In this document: positions 1 to 6,105 of the stretch, in pieces
How the letters are laid out: every line of letters begins with the position of its first letter
Position numbering within the stretch: the stretch's first letter is position 1
NCBI GenBank assembly: GCA_020025175.1
Contig: JAHHSM010000048.1
Coordinates: 1-12,865 of the forward strand
Length of the DNA: 12,865 nucleotides
Origin: Oscillospiraceae bacterium
GTDB taxonomy: Bacteria > Bacillota > Clostridia > Oscillospirales > Oscillospiraceae
Reading direction: 5' to 3'
Notes under the pieces: model-generated
What the model saw: only the letters and a program-made list of their open reading frames with translations
What the model was told of the DNA's origin: nothing
The model's database searches: none
Made by a program: the position numbers and the translations under genes

Positions 1-148
1 TTTGATAAATTATAAATAATGCAGTAAAAAGTTTAACAATCATTAATATTCTAATAAAAATCTTGACTCAATATACAAAATTCTATGAAACTTACAGGAA
101 AGAATGGAAATAATATTATAAAATACGTTAAAATGACGGATTCACATA

Positions 149-177
149 TTGACTTCTAAAGTATGCTTTGCTAAAGT
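149..177 (+). promoter_or_regulatory. Candidate sigma-A promoter of the ion transporter gene
   Basis: TTGACT at 149-154 (five of six bases match TTGACA) is followed after 17 bases by TAAAGT at 172-177, a weak -10 matching four of six bases. TATAAA at 177-182 is a better -10 hexamer, but its 22-base spacing is too long. The placement would give a 5' leader of roughly 80 bases. The region is AT-rich, and a second TTGACT at 63-68 with TATGAA at 84-89 has a short 15-base spacer, so the assignment is tentative. Confidence 0.35.
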
Positions 178-179
178 AT
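156..179 (+). repeat. 9-bp direct repeat CTAAAGTAT overlapping the candidate promoter
   Basis: CTAAAGTAT occurs at 156-164 and again at 171-179, a centre-to-centre distance of 15 bases. Between the copies AAAG (158-161) and CTTT (166-169) can also pair. The second copy overlaps the candidate -10 of the transporter gene, so it could be an operator. In AT-rich DNA a short repeat like this may also be chance. Confidence 0.35.
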
Positions 180-213
180 AAACAACTTTGAAAATGAACA
201 AGAATAAAAGCTG

Positions 214-234
214 TCCATATCAAAAGAATATGGG
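214..234 (+). promoter_or_regulatory. Small hairpin in the 5' leader of the ion transporter gene
   Basis: CCATAT (215-220) and ATATGG (228-233) form a perfect 6-bp stem around a 7-base loop, extended by a T-G pair at 214/234. It ends about 11 bases before the ribosome binding site AGGGGGAG (246-253). It has no T-run, so it is not a terminator. It may be an mRNA stability or translation element, but no known riboswitch class is recognisable. Confidence 0.3.
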
Positions 235-262
235 AAATCACGTTTAGGGGGAGTATTCTGCT

Positions 263-1720
263 ATGAAAAAGAAACTTTCTGTGGCGGCAATTGCAGTTGC
301 AGTAACTGCCTTGCTTTGCCAGACTGCCTTTGCTTCGGGTACTATTTTACATGGTACTGAGCTGGGGCAGCAGGTATCATTGCTATACTGTATTCCATTT
401 GTAGGAATGTTGCTCAGTATTGCAGTTTGTCCTTTAGTAATCCCGCATTTGTGGGAAAAATGGAGATGGGCATTTGTATTGTTCTGGTCTGTTTTGTTCC
501 TTGTTCCCTTTGCAATGGGCTTTGGTTTGCCGGTTATGATGGATCAACTGCTGCATTCCATGGTAGGTGACTACCTGACCTTTATCATCTTACTATTTGG
601 CCTATTCTGTGTTGCAGGCAATATCTGCTTGGAAGGTGATTTGGCAGGTACTCCTAAAACAAACATTGTTCTGTTGCTGATTGGTACACTGCTGGCATCT
701 TGGATCGGAACCACTGGTGCATCCATGGTTATGATTCGCCCATTGCTGCGTGCAAATAGATGGCGTTCTCGCTGCGTGCATACAGTTGTATTCTTTATTT
801 TCCTAGTATCCAATATTGGTGGTGCATTGACGCCAATTGGTGATCCTCCCCTGCTGATGGGCTTTATGCGCGGTGTGCCGTTCCAGTGGACGATTGTTCA
901 TATGCTTCCGTTGATGCTGCTGAATAGTGTTCTGCTGCTGGGGATGTACTACATCCTTGACAGTCGTGCATATAAAAAGGATATCGCCGCTGGTCGCAAG
1001 CCGCTGAGTGGCGGTGCAAAGATTCGTCTGCTGGGTGCGCATAATATTATCTTCATGCTGATGATTGTTGCTGCGGTTATTCTGTCCGGTGTGCTGCCCA
1101 AGCTGCCCATGTTCCAGGATGCAGCCGGCAATGCTTTGAGCCTGCATATTTTTGGAAATGTCAGCTTGACTTATACTAATATTATTGAAATTGTTATTAT
1201 TTTGATTGCGGCATTCCTGTCCTTCAAGACGACTAAGAAGGATGTTCGCACAAAGAACAACTTCACTTGGGGCGCCATTGAAGAGGTTGCGGTTTTGTTC
1301 ATCGGTATCTTCATTACCATGATTCCTGCGTTGCTGTTCCTGAATGCGCATGGTGCATCTCTGGGTCTGGATCAGCCTTGGCAGATGTTCTGGATCACAG
1401 GTGCATTGTCCTCCTTCTTGGATAATACACCCACATATCTGGTGTTCCTGACTGTTGCAGGTACTTTGGGTGCAACAACAGGTGTGGTGACAACCGTTGG
1501 TACTGTGGCAACGACTATGCTGGTGGCAGTTTCTGCTGGTGCAGTTTTCATGGGTGCAAATACCTATATCGGTAATGCACCGAACTTCATGGTTAAGGCA
1601 ATCGCTGAAGAGAATGAAGTAAAGATGCCTTCGTTTTTTGGTTACATGGCATGGTCTCTGAGCTGCCTGATTCCGATCTTCATTATTGATATGTTGGTGT
1701 TCTTTAATCCTTTCATTTAA
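263..1720 (+). CDS. Integral membrane ion transporter, NhaD/CitM-like (probable sodium:proton antiporter)
   Basis: This 485-residue polytopic membrane protein belongs to the ion transporter superfamily that includes NhaD Na+/H+ antiporters, CitM citrate carriers and ArsB. Its N-terminus is signal-like (three lysines, then a hydrophobic run ending in AFAS, residues 1-25). About a dozen hydrophobic segments follow. The diagnostic half-repeats are visible: SNIGGALTPIGDPP at 183-196 in the first half, and DNTPTYLVFL (387-396) with GANTYIGNAPN (431-441) in the second. These are the broken-helix motifs that bind substrate in this superfamily. GTPKTN at 129-134 also fits. The ribosome binding site AGGGGGAG (246-253) lies 9 bases before the ATG. 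The gene is probably monocistronic, since it has its own candidate promoter and a strong terminator follows. Substrate is uncertain: relatives are annotated both as sodium:proton antiporters and as putative citrate transporters, and sequence alone does not decide between them. Confidence 0.85.
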   Translation: MKKKLSVAAIAVAVTALLCQTAFASGTILHGTELGQQVSLLYCIPFVGMLLSIAVCPLVIPHLWEKWRWAFVLFWSVLFLVPFAMGFGLPVMMDQLLHSMVGDYLTFIILLFGLFCVAGNICLEGDLAGTPKTNIVLLLIGTLLASWIGTTGASMVMIRPLLRANRWRSRCVHTVVFFIFLVSNIGGALTPIGDPPLLMGFMRGVPFQWTIVHMLPLMLLNSVLLLGMYYILDSRAYKKDIAAGRKPLSGGAKIRLLGAHNIIFMLMIVAAVILSGVLPKLPMFQDAAGNALSLHIFGNVSLTYTNIIEIVIILIAAFLSFKTTKKDVRTKNNFTWGAIEEVAVLFIGIFITMIPALLFLNAHGASLGLDQPWQMFWITGALSSFLDNTPTYLVFLTVAGTLGATTGVVTTVGTVATTMLVAVSAGAVFMGANTYIGNAPNFMVKAIAEENEVKMPSFFGYMAWSLSCLIPIFIIDMLVFFNPFI

Positions 1721-1735
1721 GGGAAAAGATAATAT

Positions 1736-1759
1736 AAAAGCCGCCTTCGGGCGGCTTTT
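1736..1759 (+). terminator. Intrinsic terminator after the ion transporter gene
   Basis: AAAAGCCGCC (1736-1745) and GGCGGCTTTT (1750-1759) form a perfect 10-bp stem capped by the stable tetraloop TTCG. It starts 15 bases after the stop codon and is followed by TATTATT. This is a textbook Rho-independent terminator. Confidence 0.95.
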
Positions 1760-1789
1760 ATTATTCTCTTAGGAATAAAAAGGCAAAGA

Positions 1790-1818
1790 TTGCGCAAGCG
1801 AAAAAAGGATGGTATAAT
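1790..1818 (+). promoter_or_regulatory. Extended -10 promoter for the mutase homologue-DUF1015-ispE operon
   Basis: A perfect TATAAT lies at 1813-1818 and is preceded by TG one base upstream (TGGTATAAT, 1810-1818), the extended -10 form. Seventeen bases upstream is a weak -35, TTGCGC (1790-1795). The predicted start near 1825 gives an untranslated leader of about 140 bases. No terminator is visible between this promoter and the end of ispE except the weak hairpin at 1856-1873. Confidence 0.6.
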
Positions 1819-1855
1819 GGCATACATTATGTAAAGAAAAAGAAAAAAGTATATA

Positions 1856-1873
1856 GTGGATATCATAGTCCGC
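1856..1873 (+). promoter_or_regulatory. Weak hairpin in the leader of the mutase operon
   Basis: GTGGAT (1856-1861) can pair with GTCCGC (1868-1873), four Watson-Crick and two wobble pairs around a 6-base loop. TTTTATAAAAA follows. It resembles a weak attenuator, but the stem is short and the T-run is only four bases, so it may be fortuitous. Confidence 0.2.
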
Positions 1874-1950
1874 TTTTATAAAAATTGTAGAGTGATATAC
1901 AAAAGCATGTTGGTTCATATAAAATTTTCCTGTAAATATTATGTGCGGAA

Positions 1951-1956
1951 AAGGAG
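1951..1956 (+). promoter_or_regulatory. Ribosome binding site that decides the mutase homologue start
   Basis: AAGGAG ends 3 bases before an ATG at 1960 and 9 bases before a second in-frame ATG at 1966. The 9-base spacing is normal and the 3-base spacing is too short. The protein from 1966 begins MKYILIIGDGMAD, which is how family members usually begin. Confidence 0.75.
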
Positions 1957-1965
1957 TGCATGACA

Positions 1966-3204
1966 ATGAAGTATATTCTAATCATTGGTGATGGTATGGC
2001 TGACGACGGGGTGGAGAGTCTTGGAGGGAAAACGCCCTTGCAGGCCGCAAAAAAACCTTGTATTGATGCACTGGCAGCAAAAGGTGAGGTGGGGAATGTA
2101 AAAAATGTGCCTGATGGTCTGCCTGCCGGCAGCGATACGGCAATTCTTTCCATTTTTGGCTGCGATCCAACATTGTATTTTACAGGGCGCGCACCTATAG
2201 AAGCTGCCGCTGGCGGAATTCGTTTAAAAAACGGCGATGCAGCATATCGCTGTAATATGGTGTGCTATGAAGATGGAGATATGCCCTTTGAAGAGAAACG
2301 TATTTTGTCGCATAGTGCAGGTTCTATTGAAGGCGATGAAAGTATTTTGCTCGTTCGCGCGTTATGGGACAGTCCGGAATTCAAAGCTGCGGCAGACGCT
2401 GTAGGGATGGCTGTGTATCCAGATGCATCCTTCCGACACATCGTGGTGCAGAGCAATGCAAACGTGGGTGGTATTCAGCTGATTCCACCTCACGATCATT
2501 TGGGTGAACAGATTGGGGCACTGCTGCCGAGCGGATGTGGTAATGCTGCCGTTTTAAAGGACTTAATGGCATTATCTCATCGTTTCCTCGACCACCATCC
2601 TCTCAATGAAGCACGCCGTGCCGCAGGTAAGATGCCTGCTAACGGCATTTGGTTTTGGGCAGAGGGCAAGGCTGTTGAATTGCCCAACTTTTATGAGCAG
2701 TACAAAAAGAAGGGCGGTGTGATCTCAGCTGTACCGCTTTGTCATGGTATTGCTGCATTGACCGGACTTGATATGATTCATGTAGATGGTGCAACAGGTG
2801 AATTAGAAACCAACTATGAGGGAAAAGTGGCAGCAGCTGTAAAATGTCTGAAAGATGGTGCGGATTTTGTGGCAATTCATGTGGAGGCGCCGGATGAGTG
2901 TACGCATAATGGTGATCTGCCCGGAAAGATTGAGGCAATCGAGCGGCTTGACTGCCGCGTTACAGCACCGCTGCTGGAGCAGATGAAAAAGGCCGGGATC
3001 GAGGAGTATCGCTTACTGATGCTTTCCGATCATAAAACATTGACAGCAACACGTGGCCACGATGGTGATCCGGTGCCGTATCTGCTGTATGACAGCCGCA
3101 GAAACAGTGGTTTTGGCGGCACCTATGATGAAGATACCGGAATGAACGGACGCACTTTAGATGCAGGTGTCGATCTAATGGGTATGTTATTTGGGCAGGA
3201 GTGA
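1966..3204 (+). CDS. apgM: Archaeal-type cofactor-independent phosphoglycerate mutase (or proposed homoserine kinase-like homologue)
   Basis: A 412-residue cytoplasmic metalloenzyme of the alkaline phosphatase superfamily, ApgM branch, at the usual family length of about 400-410. Its expected reaction is interconversion of 3-phosphoglycerate and 2-phosphoglycerate in glycolysis, using two divalent metals and a phosphoserine intermediate. Visible signatures (numbered from this start) are IGDGMAD at 7-13 with metal-ligand Asp9, and PAGSDTAILSIFG at 53-65 with the nucleophile Ser56. Further ligands lie in HVEAPDECTHNGD at 305-317 (His305, Asp310, His314), LSDHKT at 353-358 (Asp355, His356) and RGHDGDPVPY at 363-372 (His365). 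It opens a tight operon, with DUF1015 starting 4 bases after its stop. A closely related subgroup has been proposed to act as homoserine kinase. The set of active-site residues does not separate the two roles, and no threonine genes are in view. Family assignment is firm; the exact substrate is less so. Confidence 0.87.
   Translation: MKYILIIGDGMADDGVESLGGKTPLQAAKKPCIDALAAKGEVGNVKNVPDGLPAGSDTAILSIFGCDPTLYFTGRAPIEAAAGGIRLKNGDAAYRCNMVCYEDGDMPFEEKRILSHSAGSIEGDESILLVRALWDSPEFKAAADAVGMAVYPDASFRHIVVQSNANVGGIQLIPPHDHLGEQIGALLPSGCGNAAVLKDLMALSHRFLDHHPLNEARRAAGKMPANGIWFWAEGKAVELPNFYEQYKKKGGVISAVPLCHGIAALTGLDMIHVDGATGELETNYEGKVAAAVKCLKDGADFVAIHVEAPDECTHNGDLPGKIEAIERLDCRVTAPLLEQMKKAGIEEYRLLMLSDHKTLTATRGHDGDPVPYLLYDSRRNSGFGGTYDEDTGMNGRTLDAGVDLMGMLFGQE
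3196..3201 (+). promoter_or_regulatory. Ribosome binding site that decides the DUF1015 start
   Basis: CAGGAG (3196-3201) lies inside the last codons of the upstream mutase homologue gene and ends 7 bases before the ATG at 3209. An in-frame TTG at 3191 would overlap the upstream gene, but it lies upstream of this site and would add six residues not typical of the family. The ATG at 3209 is therefore preferred. Confidence 0.75.
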
Positions 3205-3208
3205 AACG

Positions 3209-4447
3209 ATGTTTGAGGGACTGGGTGTTGCGCCGGCAAATATTTTGCTGCCGAATTGTGATTTGTCAAAGTGGAGTGTCGTTGCATGTGATCAGTACAC
3301 GGCGCAGGATGAGTACTGGCGCAGCGTTGAGGAAACTGTGGGTGATGCGTATTCGTCACTACGGTTGATATTGCCGGAAGCACATCTCAACGATTCTGAT
3401 GTGGAACAGAAAATTGTGGACATTCATTATGCAATGGCGCAGTATATTGCACGGAATCTTTTTCTTGCGCATGAAAACACGATGTTCTATGTAGAGCGTG
3501 GAGTCAGCGGTGGGAAGATTCGCCGGGGACTTGTTTGCAAGATGGATCTGGATGCGTATGATTTCCGTCCGGGAAGTCAGGCGATGGTCCGTGCTACGGA
3601 AAAAACAGTATTGGAACGGATTCCGCCTCGCGTGCATATTCGTGAGCATGCATTGCTGGAGCTGCCTCATGTGATGATTTTAATTGATGACAGCAAGGGC
3701 AGTGTTATTGCGCCTTTGCAGCAGAAAAAGGATAGGATGGACAAGCTTTACGGGTTTGATCTGATGCAGGGCGGCGGCCACATTGACGGCTGGCGCGTAG
3801 ATGAGGCAGCTATGAAAGAAATTGCGCAGAGCATACAGTATTTGAGTGGGCATACAGATATGCTGTATGCTGTTGGTGATGGCAATCATTCGCTGGCTGC
3901 TGCGAAAACGATCTATGAGAATGATAAAAAGAGTACACCTGAGAATATCTGGGGATTGCTGTATTCTCGATGGACTTTGGTGGAAATTGTCAGCTTGAAT
4001 GATCCCGGTGTGGAATTTTTGCCCATTCACCGAATTGTGTTTGGTGTAAATCCCCAAAAGCTGCTGGAAGCATTTTGTGCATACTATCCGAACGTTGTGG
4101 TTGGCGAAGAAAATGGTCATGTAATTCACTGGTGTTATGGTGATCGCAGGGGAACGATGACGGTCCTGCATCCAGAAGCGGAATTAGCGGTGGAGACACT
4201 GCAGAATTTTATTGATCAATATGTAGAGAAAAACGGTGGTACTGTGGATTATATCCACGATATCTCTGTGGTAGAAGAACTGAGTCAACAGGAAAATGCA
4301 GTTGGGTTCGTACTGCCGGAATTTCCGAGAGAGAAATTGTTTCCTTATGTACAGAAGCATGGGGCTTTGCCGCGTAAAACATTTTCTATCGGACACAGTC
4401 AGGATAAGCGGTACTATTTGGAAAGCAGAATCATAGAGGAGGGATAA
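3209..4447 (+). CDS. DUF1015 family protein of uncertain function
   Basis: A 412-residue soluble protein without signal peptide or membrane segments, full length for the DUF1015 family (usually about 400-450 residues). Recognisable family motifs (numbered from this start) are VACDQYTAQDEYW at 25-37, RATEKTVLERIPPR at 128-141, the histidine-containing signature VGDGNHSLAAAK at 222-233, EFLPIHR at 269-275 and LPRKTFSIGH at 387-396. The density of conserved Asp, His and Arg suggests an enzyme, but no reaction can be named from sequence. In other Clostridia and in Thermotoga, relatives often sit beside serine biosynthesis genes (serA, serC). Here it is 4 bases after a phosphoglycerate mutase homologue and 2 bases before ispE. 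A role near 3-phosphoglycerate, serine or phosphoester metabolism is therefore a reasonable inference, not a demonstrated fact. Family assignment is confident; function is unknown. Confidence 0.85.
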   Translation: MFEGLGVAPANILLPNCDLSKWSVVACDQYTAQDEYWRSVEETVGDAYSSLRLILPEAHLNDSDVEQKIVDIHYAMAQYIARNLFLAHENTMFYVERGVSGGKIRRGLVCKMDLDAYDFRPGSQAMVRATEKTVLERIPPRVHIREHALLELPHVMILIDDSKGSVIAPLQQKKDRMDKLYGFDLMQGGGHIDGWRVDEAAMKEIAQSIQYLSGHTDMLYAVGDGNHSLAAAKTIYENDKKSTPENIWGLLYSRWTLVEIVSLNDPGVEFLPIHRIVFGVNPQKLLEAFCAYYPNVVVGEENGHVIHWCYGDRRGTMTVLHPEAELAVETLQNFIDQYVEKNGGTVDYIHDISVVEELSQQENAVGFVLPEFPREKLFPYVQKHGALPRKTFSIGHSQDKRYYLESRIIEEG

Positions 4448-4449
4448 CG

Positions 4450-5313
4450 ATGGCGGAGATCCGTGTTAAAGCCTATGCAAAATTAAATTTGACACTGGAT
4501 ATATTGCGTCGTCGTTCGGATGGATACCACGACTTGCGCATGGTTATGCAGAGTATTTCATTGCATGACATTGTATATATTCGAGAAACGGGTAATGGAG
4601 ACATTGAGGTCAGCAATAGTGTGGCGTATTTGCCTTGTGATCGCAGTAATTTGGCTTATCATGCAGCTGAAGTATTTTTTGATGCAACGGGCATTGAAAA
4701 TCCGGGGATTCGCATCGAAATTGACAAAGTGATTCCTGTTTGTGCCGGTATGGCAGGAGGAAGTTCGGATGCTGCTGCGGTGTTGAGGGGTTTACGTGAA
4801 TTATATGCACCGGATATCAGCATTGCATGCCTTTGCAGAATTGGTGAGCAGGTGGGAAGTGATGTTCCGTATTGTGTGTTTGGCGGAACTGCTTTGGCGG
4901 AAGGACGCGGAGAAATTCTGACGCGTCTGCCGGCAATTCCAGATTGCTGGGTTGTTTTGTGCAAGCCGCCGTTTCCGGTATCAACGCCAGAGCTTTTCAG
5001 CTGCGTACAGACAAAAAGATTGATTTGTCATCCGGATACCAAAGGGATGATTCAAAGCCTTGAAAAAAAGGATTTGCCGGGCATTCTGCATCGTATCTAC
5101 AATGTATTTGAAGAGGTGCTTCCGGATAAATACGATGAGGTGTATTCCATAAAAAGCAGGCTCATGGATTTGGGTGCGTTGAGTGCCTGCATGACGGGAA
5201 GCGGGCCGACAGTGTTTGGCATTTTTACGGAGCGAAAGGCTGCTGAAACTGCGATGGAAGTCCTGAAAAAAGAATATGATCAAACATACTTTGCATCAAT
5301 GATTCATGCATAA
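4450..5313 (+). CDS. ispE: 4-diphosphocytidyl-2-C-methyl-D-erythritol kinase
   Basis: A cytoplasmic GHMP-family kinase of 287 residues, the usual IspE length. It uses ATP to phosphorylate the 2-hydroxyl of CDP-methylerythritol in the MEP route to isopentenyl diphosphate, which implies the organism makes isoprenoids by that route. All three GHMP motifs are present. Motif 1, KAYAKLNLTLDI, is at 7-18 with catalytic Lys11. The glycine-rich ATP loop PVCAGMAGGSSDAA is at 96-109. Motif 3, MTGSGPTVFGIF, is at 248-259. The catalytic Asp is Asp138 in VGSDVPYC. The ribosome binding site AGGAGG (4437-4442) sits within the end of DUF1015, 7 bases before the ATG, and only 2 bases separate the genes, so the two are co-transcribed and probably translationally coupled. 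A long hairpin with T-run follows the stop codon. Confidence 0.97.
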   Translation: MAEIRVKAYAKLNLTLDILRRRSDGYHDLRMVMQSISLHDIVYIRETGNGDIEVSNSVAYLPCDRSNLAYHAAEVFFDATGIENPGIRIEIDKVIPVCAGMAGGSSDAAAVLRGLRELYAPDISIACLCRIGEQVGSDVPYCVFGGTALAEGRGEILTRLPAIPDCWVVLCKPPFPVSTPELFSCVQTKRLICHPDTKGMIQSLEKKDLPGILHRIYNVFEEVLPDKYDEVYSIKSRLMDLGALSACMTGSGPTVFGIFTERKAAETAMEVLKKEYDQTYFASMIHA

Positions 5314-5314
5314 T

Positions 5315-5344
5315 GTATAAAAATAAAAAACACTGTCCACAATG
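5315..5344 (+). promoter_or_regulatory. Candidate sigma-F promoter of spoIIR
   Basis: GTATA at 5315-5319 fits the sigma-F -35 pattern (GYWTA). After a 15-base spacer, GTCCACAATG (5335-5344) fits most of the loose sigma-F -10 pattern (GGnnAnAnT-like), but its second base is T instead of G. spoIIR is a sigma-F target in Bacillus subtilis, so such a promoter is expected here. Transcription would start near 5351, inside the loop of the overlapping hairpin. The match is imperfect and the region is AT-rich. Confidence 0.35.
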
Positions 5345-5373
5345 TAGTCATTCTACATAGGATGGTGTTTTTT
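5325..5373 (+). terminator. Long terminator-like hairpin between ispE and spoIIR
   Basis: The outer stem pairs AAAAAACAC (5325-5333) with GTGTTTTTT (5365-5373). It continues as TGTCC (5334-5338) with GGATG (5360-5364), including two wobbles. After a small asymmetric internal loop comes a perfect inner stem, ATGTAG (5342-5347) with CTACAT (5353-5358), around TCATT. The seven-T run at 5368-5374 makes it a plausible intrinsic terminator for the upstream operon. It begins 12 bases after the ispE stop. Unusually, its 3' arm contains the spoIIR ribosome binding region and ends directly before that gene's ATG. Confidence 0.7.
5359..5367 (+). promoter_or_regulatory. spoIIR: Weak ribosome binding site of spoIIR, buried in the hairpin
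   Basis: AGGATGGTG resembles AGGAGGTG with one inserted base and ends 7 bases before the ATG at 5375. Every base except the first is paired in the 3' arm of the hairpin spanning 5325-5373. In a read-through transcript it should be poorly accessible. No better site exists upstream of this start. Confidence 0.5.
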
Positions 5374-5374
5374 T

Positions 5375-5989
5375 ATGTTCAAAGATAGATTTGGTAAATG
5401 GTTTGCAGTGTCGGTTTTGATTGGTATGGCGATTACACTCATTTGGGGTGTTTGGTCATTACAGAGCCAGAAACAGCTTGCGCAGGATGTGATTCGCCTG
5501 CATGTCATTGCAGCGTCGAACCGTACAGAGGATCAGGCATTAAAATTAAAAGTACGTGATGCGGTTCTTCTGGAAACACAGCAATGGCTCGCTGACATAC
5601 AAGACCCTGTGGTGGCACAAGAGGTATTGCGGACGCATCTTGGAGATCTCCGTCATTGCGCCCAGGAAACAATAGCGGCAAATGGGTATTCCTATGATGT
5701 GGATGCATTGTTGACGCAGGAACGCTATCCCACGCGGGATTACGGCACGTTTGCGCTTCCGGGTGGGGAATATATGAGTTTGCGCATTGTCATTGACGAG
5801 GGTGCCGGATATAATTGGTGGTGTGTTGTATTTCCCCCGCTCTGTACGGCTACAGTGGTGGCGAATGGGGAAGAGACAAGCCTTTCGGAGACCAATATGG
5901 GATTGATTACACAAAAAAACGAAAATTATGTTCTCAAATTCAAATCTATTGAAGTTTGGGAATCTTTGAGAGCAAAGTGGTCGAAATAA
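5375..5989 (+). CDS. spoIIR: Stage II sporulation protein R
   Basis: SpoIIR is made in the forespore under sigma-F and acts across the septal membrane. It activates the protease SpoIIGA, which cleaves pro-sigma-E in the mother cell. The 204-residue product has a short basic N-terminus, one hydrophobic segment at about 9-29 (an uncleaved anchor or signal), then the SpoIIR domain. Family signatures are IRLHVIAASN at 40-49 followed by EDQALKLKVRDAV (52-64), RYPTRDYGTFALPGGEY at 117-133, and the strongly conserved NWWCVVFPPLC at 147-157. Length is typical. The start is the only sensible ATG before the hydrophobic segment, though its ribosome binding site is weak and lies in a hairpin. Its presence places the organism in an endospore-forming lineage, but one gene does not prove that this strain sporulates. 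It has no close downstream partner; addB begins 116 bases later with its own promoter. Confidence 0.95.
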   Translation: MFKDRFGKWFAVSVLIGMAITLIWGVWSLQSQKQLAQDVIRLHVIAASNRTEDQALKLKVRDAVLLETQQWLADIQDPVVAQEVLRTHLGDLRHCAQETIAANGYSYDVDALLTQERYPTRDYGTFALPGGEYMSLRIVIDEGAGYNWWCVVFPPLCTATVVANGEETSLSETNMGLITQKNENYVLKFKSIEVWESLRAKWSK

Positions 5990-6042
5990 TATGTCAGAAG
6001 GCTTTAATACAACATGCTTTTTGAAAAATGGAAAAATTTCTT

Positions 6043-6069
6043 TTGAATAGAACAAATGTGTGATACAAT
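6043..6069 (+). promoter_or_regulatory. Extended -10 promoter for addBA
   Basis: TACAAT at 6064-6069 (five of six bases) is preceded by TG one base upstream (TGATACAAT, 6061-6069), the extended -10 form. TTGAAT at 6043-6048 is a partial -35 at a slightly short 15-base spacing; extended -10 promoters tolerate a poor -35. The predicted start near 6076 leaves a short leader before the ribosome binding site GGAGG (6091-6095), 10 bases from the addB ATG. Confidence 0.5.
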
Positions 6070-6105
6070 AAAAACAATAAAAGCAGCACTGGAGGTATCA
6101 CCACA

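Noticed and set aside
63..89. Alternative promoter TTGACT with TATGAA
   Set aside because: The spacer is only 15 bases and the -10 matches four of six bases. The pair at 149-177 has better spacing and lies closer to the gene.
571..1351. Long minus-strand open frames opposite the ion transporter gene
   Set aside because: They lie entirely antisense to a clear membrane transporter. Their translations have unnatural composition (rich in His, Gln, Asn), with no domain and no ribosome binding site.
4520..4732. Plus-strand open frame inside ispE in another frame
   Set aside because: It overlaps conserved ispE motifs, has no ribosome binding site and its product looks like nothing recognisable.
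5995..6023. Stem-loop after spoIIR, CAGAAGGC with GCTTTTTG
   Set aside because: The 8-bp stem has two wobble pairs and a 13-base loop, and the T-run is inside the stem, followed by AAAAATGG. It does not fit an intrinsic terminator.
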